A stretch of 5,190 nucleotides of DNA from assembly GCA_024640185.1 (NCBI GenBank), contig JAHEFN010000191.1, positions 1 through 5,190 of the forward strand, written 5' to 3'. Of the stretch, positions 1 to 5,190 are shown piece by piece; position 1 is the first letter of the stretch; each line of letters begins with the position of its first letter. The notes below the pieces were generated by a model. That model saw only the letters and a list, made by a program, of their open reading frames with translations, had not been told where the DNA came from and did no database searches. The position numbers and the translations under genes are program-made. The DNA comes from Gemmatimonadota bacterium (GTDB taxonomy: Bacteria > Gemmatimonadota > Gemmatimonadetes > Gemmatimonadales > GWC2-71-9).

Positions 1-457
1 CTGACAGGGTTGGCATGACCAGCGCCGCGGCGGGGAAGACACCGCTGACCTGGTCCCGTGCGACCTCGGGAAGAAGGGTCGCCGCCAATTCCCCAGGAAG
101 TCCCGTCCCGATCGTCCGTGCGACGGGGCGGAACAGGAATTCCCCTCCGGGACCCTCAAGCCGGAGGCCCACCACTCCTCCCGTCGAGTCGAGGCCGATG
201 ATGCGCAGGCCGGCAGGGGAGAGGTCGACCACCGGGAGCCGGACCGGAGTGGTCCATGGCCGGCGGTTGGTCGCACCGAAGGCAAAGCGATAGAGGAAGC
301 CCCTGCCGTACTCGGTCCCGGCCACGATGGTCACCGAATCGGTGGCTCCCTGGGCGGAGACGCCAGCCGGCTGCACCGCGAGAAGGACAGCCCCGAGGGC
401 CAAGGTGACCGTCCGGATCGGAGACCGCTCGGGTCCGGCCGGGGTGTGCTTCGGCAT
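1..457 (-). CDS. Secreted envelope protein, N-terminal part; resembles the C-terminal half of Bacteroidetes envelope metallophosphoesterases (partial)
   Basis: An open frame runs on the minus strand from an ATG at 457 off the left edge (about 152 residues seen). Residues 1-36 form a signal peptide: basic start with KH and R residues, hydrophobic core TLALGAVLLAV, and cleavage near GVSAQ. The mature start contains GRGFLYRFAFG, then WTTPVRLPVVDL, then a strand-like GLRLEGPGGEFLFRPV and a stretch around ARDQVSGVFPAAALVMP. From memory of the family, this order (short basic-aromatic motif, TPV..P.VDL, SLRL..DG.EY.FR, then an acidic helix and a DQ.S..HP.A motif) matches the region that follows the phosphatase domain in roughly 1200-residue envelope metallophosphoesterases of Bacteroidetes. 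Those continue into a surface-antigen (D15/BamA-like) barrel. The barrel would lie outside this window, so it is inferred only. A weak Shine-Dalgarno GAGG lies 10 nt before the ATG. Its function is unknown; export is well supported, the family assignment moderately so. Confidence 0.75.
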   Translation of the reverse strand, partial: MPKHTPAGPERSPIRTVTLALGAVLLAVQPAGVSAQGATDSVTIVAGTEYGRGFLYRFAFGATNRRPWTTPVRLPVVDLSPAGLRIIGLDSTGGVVGLRLEGPGGEFLFRPVARTIGTGLPGELAATLLPEVARDQVSGVFPAAALVMPTLS

Positions 458-494
458 CAGTGATGAGCCTCGGGTTTGGGGAGAGAGACTGAAG

Positions 495-523
495 AAACTA
501 CCACGACCCCGGGGACCGGTCCA
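495..523 (-). promoter_or_regulatory. Candidate sigma70-type promoter for the minus-strand gene
   Basis: Read on the minus strand, TGGACC (518-523) is followed by a 17-nt spacer and TAGTTT (495-500). The -35 box matches the TTGACA consensus at four of six positions and the -10 box matches TATAAT at three of six. Spacing is ideal, and a start near 488 would give a leader of about 31 nt before the ATG at 457. In a GC-rich region this AT-rich hexamer stands out, but the match is weak and untested. Confidence 0.35.
507..522. repeat. Overlapping palindromes in the divergent intergenic region
   Basis: CCCCGGGG (507-514) overlaps the perfect 10-bp palindrome GGACCGGTCC (513-522). The pair sits in the spacer of the candidate minus-strand promoter and partly covers its -35 box, which is where a repressor operator could act on that promoter. 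GC-rich DNA makes short palindromes common, so a regulatory role is only a suggestion. Confidence 0.3.
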
Positions 524-688
524 CCACTGCTCCGATGGGGCATCGTTGCCATCATCCCGGAGGGTGATCGATCCGACCGGGTGCCGCCTGGCTGTCTCTT
601 CTGGCCCGTTGCCGGTGCACGACCCCGTCGAGTCCCACCTGGGGGGCAGGGCGACATCCGTTGAGACGCCCACCCCGACACTGCGGCC

Positions 689-722
689 GTGACTCATGGC
701 TGACACGGCGTATCTTTGGTCG
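689..722 (+). promoter_or_regulatory. Candidate promoter for the EEP/metallophosphoesterase operon, apparently leaderless
   Basis: GTGACT (689-694; four of six to TTGACA) is followed by a 16-nt spacer and TATCTT (711-716; four of six to TATAAT). The -10 box ends six nt before the ATG at 723, so the predicted transcription start falls on or next to the start codon. The extended string TATCTTTG also fits the Bacteroidetes -7 consensus TAnnTTTG. The same TATCTT box occurs in the same place before the gene at 2880, which strengthens the call. Confidence 0.55.
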
Positions 723-1598
723 ATGCCTGCCAGTGACCACCCATGCCTTCCATGGCGCCATCATGCCGCGTGCGCCATCATCTCCGCACTCTTGGTGCTG
801 GGCTGCGCCCACGGGGTCAACTACACCGACCCCTCCGGTCCTCGGTTCGGTGGCACCGCGCCGCCCCCGGGAGACTCCCCAGTGTTCACTCCGGGCGTGG
901 TCCGGGTTGCCACGTTCAACTCGGCGTACGCAAGAGATATCGATGGGTTGCTCGCCCTGTTCGAAGGCGATAGCGCGCTGCGCCTGGCGAGCCTCATCGT
1001 TCTGCAGGAAATGGACGAGGCATCGGCCGACCGGGTCGCGGATAGGCTGGGGCTGAACTGGGTCTACTACCCGGCGAACTTCCATCCCGTACCGAGGAGT
1101 GGCTTCGGGAACGTCCTCCTCTCCCGATGGCCAATCGTGGAGGACAGCAAACTGATCCTCCCGGGACTCTCCTGGAGCCGGGGGACCCAGCGCGCCGCCG
1201 TCCTGGGGACGGTCCTCATCGAGGGAGTAGCCGTTCGGGTGGTCGCTGTGCACTTCTCTACGCCACTCGAGGTCGGGTTTGGCGGGCAGCACGATCAGGC
1301 AGATGTTGTCATCCAGGCCACCGATGGCATGGAGCGCGTCATCGTGGCTGGAGACTTCAATAGCGGCTCTCTGGGAGCACCCTTCCGCGATGCCGGCTTC
1401 CTTTGGCCCAGCCGAGGGCTGGGTGCCACCCACCACATCTTCGGATTCGACCACATCGTGACCCGCGGCTTCACGATGGTTGCCCGAGGGAAGGTCGACG
1501 ACAACCTGGGTGTGAGTGATCACAAGCCGGTCTGGGTCGACCTTCGGCTGGCCCCCGAGCGGATCACCACGACTCCACCACGCGTCGGATCCCCATGA
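723..1598 (+). CDS. Endonuclease/exonuclease/phosphatase (EEP) family lipoprotein
   Basis: This 291-residue protein is a predicted metal-dependent phosphoesterase of the DNase I-like EEP fold, a family acting on nucleic acids, phospholipid head groups or inositol phosphates. The active site is complete: N66 in VATFNS, E96 in LIVLQEMDE, GNVLLSRWPI at about 129-138, H177 in VAVHFS, D211 and N213 in VAGDFNS, D243-H244 in FGFDHI, and D266-H267 in VSDHKPV. Residues 1-28 form a lipoprotein signal with core CAIISALLVLG and lipid-acceptor C28 (VLGC), placing it in the periplasm or at the outer membrane. I chose the ATG at 723 because the promoter box TATCTT ends six nt before it; the in-frame ATG at 696 lies upstream of that box and would add nine residues. 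A proline-rich linker (about 38-60) separates the anchor from the catalytic domain. The last codon overlaps the next gene's ATG. The substrate cannot be told from sequence. Confidence 0.88.
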   Translation: MPASDHPCLPWRHHAACAIISALLVLGCAHGVNYTDPSGPRFGGTAPPPGDSPVFTPGVVRVATFNSAYARDIDGLLALFEGDSALRLASLIVLQEMDEASADRVADRLGLNWVYYPANFHPVPRSGFGNVLLSRWPIVEDSKLILPGLSWSRGTQRAAVLGTVLIEGVAVRVVAVHFSTPLEVGFGGQHDQADVVIQATDGMERVIVAGDFNSGSLGAPFRDAGFLWPSRGLGATHHIFGFDHIVTRGFTMVARGKVDDNLGVSDHKPVWVDLRLAPERITTTPPRVGSP

Positions 1599-2767
1599 AC
1601 GCCGACCGCAGGCCGACCGCAGGCCCAGCGGGCCGACAGCATCACCTGCATGGCCTGCTCCTGCTCGTCCTGGTGGTCGGGTGCGCCGGCGCGATCCCCA
1701 CACGCCTCGTGCCGGCAGCCGTCCCGGACGAGGTCGTCGGCACATTGCTGCTGATCGGCGACGCCGGTGCGCCGCAGGACGACGATCCCGTGCTCGCGGC
1801 CCTCGGCCGGGCGCTCCGGGAAAACCCCGAGCGGTCCACCGCGGTCTTTCTGGGTGACAACGTGTATCCGCAAGGGATCCCGCCTGTGGGCTCGCAAGGT
1901 CGCGTTGAGGCGGTTCATCGGCTGCAGCTGCAGCTCGACGCCACGGTCGGCAACGGGGCGTCGGCGGTCTTTGTCGCTGGCAACCACGACTGGGGCCGAG
2001 GTGGGGAGGATGGCTGGTCCGCCGTGCGCCGACAGACCGCACTGGTGCGCGAGCTGGGCGAGGGACACGCCGCCCTGCTGCCCGGCGATGGCTGCCCCGG
2101 ACCGGTGGTGCGCAACGTCCCCGGATTTCGGCTCGTCGCACTCGACTCCCAGTGGTGGCTTCACCGCGGCCCGCGGCCGAGCACGGTGACCGACGGCTGT
2201 CGGACCTGGGACAGCACCGCCGTTGTCGTTGGCCTGCACCAGGCGGTCACCGATGATCCCTGGCAGAGCGTCGTGATCGCCCACCACCCACTCGAGAGCC
2301 ACGGCGAGCATGGTGGGCATTTCCCCCTGCTCGATCACCTCTTTCCGCTCCGGCAACTGAGGCCTTGGCTCGTGATTCCGTTGCCGCTGCTCGGCTCGGC
2401 ATACCCGATCGCTCGACGCAATGGCATCAGTAGCCAGGACCAGAGTCATCCCGACTACCGACGTTACCGCGGGGCCATCGAAGCGGCGGTGGGCCCCGGG
2501 GTGCTCGCCTATGCGGCGGGGCACGAACACTCGCTGCAGGTGCTCGATGAGCCGCCGTTCGCCGCAGAGATCGTCAGTGGGACGGGGTATGACGGCCATA
2601 CCGATGCCGTCACCCGGGGTCGGGACACGCGATTCGCGATCGCCGCGGGGGGATTCGTCCGGCTGGATCGGCTGCAAGACGGACGGGTGCGGCTCGCCGT
2701 CCTCGTGGTTGCCGATGGCTCGGCGCGGGAAGTCCACAGCGAGATCCTCGTCCGACCCGCGCCCTGA
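1595..2767 (+). CDS. Calcineurin-like metallophosphoesterase lipoprotein
   Basis: This 390-residue predicted dinuclear-metal phosphoesterase has all core motifs in order: GDAG (D56), FLGDNVYP (D88, N89), AGNHDW (N130, H131, D132), IAHHPLESHG (H230-H231) and AGHEHSLQ (H310, H312). The first motif is GDxG rather than the common DxH form. Together with DSQWWL at 184-189, GCPGP at 166-170, the PLPLLGSAYPIARR region and IVSGTG at 326-331, this matches, from memory, the phosphatase half of large envelope proteins of Bacteroidetes. C167 and C201 or C202 could form a disulfide. The signal peptide has an arginine-containing start, core LLLLVLVVG and lipobox VVGC with C30, so it is a lipoprotein. Its ATG overlaps the upstream TGA (ATGA) and only a weak GGA lies before it, so translation is probably coupled to the EEP gene. 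The protein ends where the fused relatives continue into the domain seen on the minus strand. The substrate is unknown. Confidence 0.9.
   Translation: MNADRRPTAGPAGRQHHLHGLLLLVLVVGCAGAIPTRLVPAAVPDEVVGTLLLIGDAGAPQDDDPVLAALGRALRENPERSTAVFLGDNVYPQGIPPVGSQGRVEAVHRLQLQLDATVGNGASAVFVAGNHDWGRGGEDGWSAVRRQTALVRELGEGHAALLPGDGCPGPVVRNVPGFRLVALDSQWWLHRGPRPSTVTDGCRTWDSTAVVVGLHQAVTDDPWQSVVIAHHPLESHGEHGGHFPLLDHLFPLRQLRPWLVIPLPLLGSAYPIARRNGISSQDQSHPDYRRYRGAIEAAVGPGVLAYAAGHEHSLQVLDEPPFAAEIVSGTGYDGHTDAVTRGRDTRFAIAAGGFVRLDRLQDGRVRLAVLVVADGSAREVHSEILVRPAP
1601..1625 (+). repeat. 11-bp tandem duplication at the 5' end of the metallophosphoesterase gene
   Basis: The unit GCCGACCGCAG occurs at 1601-1611 and again at 1612-1622, followed by GCC of a third copy. 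It encodes the arginine/proline-rich n-region of the signal peptide. Because 11 is not a multiple of three, gain or loss of one unit would shift the reading frame upstream of the lipobox. Confidence 0.85.
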
Positions 2768-2769
2768 GC

Positions 2770-2835
2770 CCTCCTTCCCGGGGAGGTGGAAACGTCCCCG
2801 GTTTCCGCGGTCACCAGGTGGTGGACGGTGACCGC
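2770..2835 (+). terminator. Three consecutive hairpins after the phosphoesterase operon; probable transcript end structure
   Basis: Three perfect stems stand side by side directly after the stop codon at 2765-2767. Stem 1 pairs CCTCC (2770-2774) with GGAGG (2782-2786) over a 7-nt loop. Stem 2 pairs GGAAAC (2788-2793) with GTTTCC (2801-2806) over a 7-nt loop. Stem 3 pairs GCGGTCACC (2807-2815) with GGTGACCGC (2827-2835) over an 11-nt loop and abuts stem 2 with no gap, so the two could stack. No T-run follows, so this is not a textbook intrinsic terminator. It may terminate without a U-tract, protect the 3' end of the operon message, or, for the 9-bp dyad, bind a regulator ahead of the next gene. 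Confidence 0.5.
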
Positions 2836-2868
2836 ATGTATGACGACTGGCGCCGTACTTGAACGGGC

Positions 2869-2879
2869 TATCTTGCTTG
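2869..2879 (+). promoter_or_regulatory. Candidate leaderless promoter (-10 box) for the Vps62-like/barrel gene
   Basis: TATCTT at 2869-2874 ends five nt before the ATG at 2880, the same hexamer and nearly the same spacing as before the gene at 723. No convincing -35 box is visible at 16-18 nt; a TTGAAC at 2859-2864 is too close to serve as one. No Shine-Dalgarno sequence fits between box and ATG, consistent with leaderless transcription. Confidence 0.45.
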
Positions 2880-5190
2880 ATGCCTCGACGCGCCCTTGCC
2901 CTGATGCTCCTGGCCGCCCCGACGGCCATACTCGCGGCCCAGGAAATCCCGAAGCCTGACTATGTGACGTACCTCCCGCGCGAGGCGCCGCGCGCGGTGA
3001 CCGAGACGGCAGCGAACATCCAGTTCCAGCTGTTCGGAAACCCCGACAGCCCCACCTGGTCCGATGCCAACCCAGTCGACGGCATCGACGACCGGCGCGG
3101 CCTGCTGTTCCTCGAGCTCGCGGAACGCTTCGCCCCGTGGCTTGCCCGGAACACGTACGGCTTCCCGATGGATGTTCGCCGGTTCATCACTGCCACCGAC
3201 CAGTTCCCGTTGGTCATCGACTCCTTTGACGTGGCACGGCCGTCTCCGTCACTGATGAGCTCTGATTCAATCAACCTCGCCCGCCTCGGGGAGCGGCGCT
3301 GTCCGGCGGGCGCCGCGACCGGCGATCCGCGTCCCGACTGTCGTGTGCGTGACCTGCTTGCGGCCAGGGGTCCACAGGTCGTGCGAGAGATCGGTCCCAT
3401 CGGGTCGGATATCGAGGTTCGGGAGGTGCTCTATCTCAACTTCCCGGGTGATTCTCCCGGCAGCTGGGCCGATGAGTACGAGGGGGGCGATCGCGATGGG
3501 GTGAGCCCGCGCTATCTCGGCTGGGCAAAGAGCTTCGTCCACCCGTTCATCGCCACGGTCGATGGTGGCTTCGAGCTGGTGTTGCAGTATTGGTTCTTCT
3601 ACCCGACCAACGATGCCGGCAACATCCACGAGGGGGACTGGGAGCACCTGAACGTGGTGATCGCCCCCCGGGAGGCGGTGACGCGACCCTACACGGCGGG
3701 GGAGCTGCGCAGCCTGCTCGATGGCGAAGCGCTGCTCGAGGAGCTGGTGATCCGTCGGGTCGAGCATTTCTTCCATCATTGGGTGTTGCCGCTCGACTAC
3801 TCCCAACCGAACGTCTATGCCCCGCGCCAAGAATGGGAACGGGAGCTGGCCGCACTGCCGGTGGAGCGCCGCGGCCAGAAGGCAGTGTGGCGGGCTCTCC
3901 GCGAGCGAGCCTGGGCGGACGAGGCAGAGACGGTCCCCGACCTGCATCCGCGGGTGTACATCGGAGGCAACGGGCGGGGGCTGAACCTGTTGCTCACGAG
4001 TCCCACCCGGCTCGGTCGGTCCAGCCATGGCTCGTATCCCTTCCCGGGTCTCTACAAGGGGATCGGCCCCGCTGGGACGGGCGAATCCATCGACCTGGGC
4101 TGGGATGTGTTCGACCATCCGCCCGCTGCCGACGCCCCCGAGTCGGAACGGGTGGTCCGCTATGACAATCCTGCGCGACTTGAGATCCTGCCCGATTGGG
4201 AGGTGGTCGCCGACCGTGCCTTGGTCGATGCCGAGATCCGTGATCGCTGGGGCTGGTTCTTGTTGCCGGCACGATTCGGCTACCCGGCGTCGGAATCGCC
4301 GTTCGCCGGCGTGGTGCGTTACGCCGAGACCGGCAACCTCGCCTTGCCCCCTCCCATCTACAGCGGTGGGTGGAATCGGAGTGGCGCCGGTCCGGGCCAT
4401 GCGCTCTACGCCTTCCACCGGGTGCCCGAGGTCTTCCCGAATGACCTGCAGGACACCTTCCGGCCCAACTGGGGGGCGCTCAACCTCACGTTGCCGGTCG
4501 TGTCCGTCCTGCCACCGTTTGACCTCGCGCTCCGGGCCCTGGGAACCCCGATCCGGGCGCTGCGCGCTGGCGGGAGGCCAACCTATGTCCGTTCCGAGGA
4601 TCTCCCATTGCGGGGTATCGGCATCGGGCTCGGCCCGGTGACCTTCAACCCTGGAGATGACTTCTGGCGTCTGGTGGGATTCAGTGAACTCGCCGGGCCC
4701 TTCCTGCAAGAAGTCGGACGACGGACCGGCTCGGTCTTCTCGGCCGGACTCGCGCCGGTGCAGCAGGAACGCCTGACCGGGGTCCGCGGCGAGCTGAGCC
4801 TGCACCTCGGCGCCCGATTCGTGAGCACCAACGGTCTCACCCACGGCCGGGCGCGCTATACCCAGGCCATCTTTTATGACGGGGCACGGCAGGGGGACCT
4901 CGCCGCCGAGATCAATTTCTGGGAGTACACCGGAAGCCTCCGCTACAACCTCCGGACCGACGCGTTCCAGCCATTCCTGATGCTGGGCTACGGGCTGTCG
5001 TGGTATCGCCTCGAGGACGTGACGGCGTTCGGTGAGCCGCTGGGTGACGGCACCTCGCGCTGGGTGCGCCGTCCCGGCCTGTTCGACAACCTGTTGCCCA
5101 ACACGTGGCACTTTGGTGGCGGAGTCGAGGTCCTCCCCAAGCGGGGAGTGGGCGCAATCGACCTGGGCCTGAAGGCCACGGCTGCGTATC
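2880..5190 (+). CDS. Secreted Vps62/DUF946-like protein with C-terminal outer-membrane beta-barrel-like domain (partial)
   Basis: The frame is open from the ATG at 2880 to the right edge (770 residues, no stop). A short signal peptide (MPRRALALMLLAAPTAILA, cleavage near AAQ) directs export. The region at about 70-410 resembles the Vps62/DUF946 family: ERFAPWL at 82-88, LQYWFFYPTN at 235-244, HEGDWEH at 250-256, then RVYIGGNGRG at 358-367 and SHGSYPFPG at 382-390. In that family a YW.FYP.N, a GDWEH and a later SHG.YP motif occur in this order; the molecular activity is not established. C141 and C154 could form a disulfide. From about 585 onward the pattern changes to alternating strands with aromatic girdles (GELSLHLGARF, AEINFWEYTGSLRYNL, FQPFLMLGYGLSWYRL, WHFGGGVEVLP), typical of an outer-membrane barrel of the OmpA-like or porin-like kind. 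The protein is probably anchored in the outer membrane. Export is firm, the barrel likely, and the Vps62 match moderate. It probably has its own promoter, separate from the upstream operon. Confidence 0.8.
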   Translation, partial: MPRRALALMLLAAPTAILAAQEIPKPDYVTYLPREAPRAVTETAANIQFQLFGNPDSPTWSDANPVDGIDDRRGLLFLELAERFAPWLARNTYGFPMDVRRFITATDQFPLVIDSFDVARPSPSLMSSDSINLARLGERRCPAGAATGDPRPDCRVRDLLAARGPQVVREIGPIGSDIEVREVLYLNFPGDSPGSWADEYEGGDRDGVSPRYLGWAKSFVHPFIATVDGGFELVLQYWFFYPTNDAGNIHEGDWEHLNVVIAPREAVTRPYTAGELRSLLDGEALLEELVIRRVEHFFHHWVLPLDYSQPNVYAPRQEWERELAALPVERRGQKAVWRALRERAWADEAETVPDLHPRVYIGGNGRGLNLLLTSPTRLGRSSHGSYPFPGLYKGIGPAGTGESIDLGWDVFDHPPAADAPESERVVRYDNPARLEILPDWEVVADRALVDAEIRDRWGWFLLPARFGYPASESPFAGVVRYAETGNLALPPPIYSGGWNRSGAGPGHALYAFHRVPEVFPNDLQDTFRPNWGALNLTLPVVSVLPPFDLALRALGTPIRALRAGGRPTYVRSEDLPLRGIGIGLGPVTFNPGDDFWRLVGFSELAGPFLQEVGRRTGSVFSAGLAPVQQERLTGVRGELSLHLGARFVSTNGLTHGRARYTQAIFYDGARQGDLAAEINFWEYTGSLRYNLRTDAFQPFLMLGYGLSWYRLEDVTAFGEPLGDGTSRWVRRPGLFDNLLPNTWHFGGGVEVLPKRGVGAIDLGLKATAAY

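Noticed and set aside
15..293. A 92-codon plus-strand open frame at the left edge
   Set aside because: The minus strand here encodes a protein with a clear signal peptide and ordered motifs; the plus-strand translation is Arg/Pro/Ser-rich low complexity.
327..692. A 121-codon plus-strand open frame across the divergent intergenic region
   Set aside because: It overlaps the N-terminus of the minus-strand gene and both candidate promoters, and has no recognisable motif or ribosome binding site.
696..722. The upstream ATG at 696 as start of the EEP gene
   Set aside because: The TATCTT promoter box (711-716) lies downstream of it, so a transcript from that promoter would not contain it. The ATG at 723 gives a normal lipoprotein signal peptide.
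552..2141. A 529-codon open frame on the minus strand, opposite the EEP and metallophosphoesterase genes
   Set aside because: It is antisense to two genes with complete catalytic motifs, its translation is low-complexity and rich in Arg, Pro and Gly, and it shows no recognisable motif. Long antisense open frames are expected where third codon positions are strongly G/C.
1520..2929. A 469-codon open frame on the minus strand
   Set aside because: It covers the metallophosphoesterase gene and the hairpin region in antisense and has no signal peptide or family motif; it is a composition artefact.
3267..5111. A 614-codon open frame on the minus strand
   Set aside because: It lies opposite the Vps62-like/barrel gene, whose plus-strand frame has a signal peptide, family motifs and barrel strands. 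The antisense product has no coherent domain pattern.

Overview
The window is GC-rich bacterial chromosomal DNA, densely coding, with strong G/C preference at third codon positions. It contains four genes, all for exported or envelope proteins: one partial gene on the minus strand, then three genes on the plus strand, the last cut by the window edge. Signal peptides ending in an Ala/Gln pattern (SAQ, AAQ), GC-rich codons, promoters of the TATCTT type placed directly against the start codon, and protein families I associate with the Bacteroidetes/Gemmatimonadetes branch suggest a Gemmatimonadota bacterium or a close relative. That assignment is an inference, not something read from a marker gene.

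Layout: (1) 457-1, minus strand, 5' part of a gene for a secreted protein. It resembles the segment that follows the phosphatase domain in large envelope metallophosphoesterases of Bacteroidetes. (2) 458-722, a 265-bp divergent intergenic region with a promoter candidate on each side and a palindromic element. (3) 723-1598, an endonuclease/exonuclease/phosphatase (EEP) family lipoprotein with a complete active site. (4) 1595-2767, a calcineurin-like metallophosphoesterase lipoprotein, start-stop overlapped (ATGA) with the EEP gene. (5) 2768-2879, an intergenic region almost filled by three consecutive hairpins, then a TATCTT promoter box. (6) 2880 to the right edge, a secreted two-domain protein: an N-terminal region resembling the Vps62/DUF946 family (HEGDWEH signature) and a C-terminal outer-membrane beta-barrel-like region.

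How they may work together: the two phosphoesterases have unrelated folds, both carry lipoboxes, and they form one translationally coupled operon, which suggests coordinated phosphoester hydrolysis in the periplasm or at the cell surface. The minus-strand neighbour looks like the missing second half of the fused Bacteroidetes form of the metallophosphoesterase, so the locus may be a split, divergently transcribed version of that machine. The Vps62-like/barrel protein has its own promoter and may be functionally linked only by location. Substrates are unknown. No RNA genes, mobile elements or CRISPR arrays were seen.
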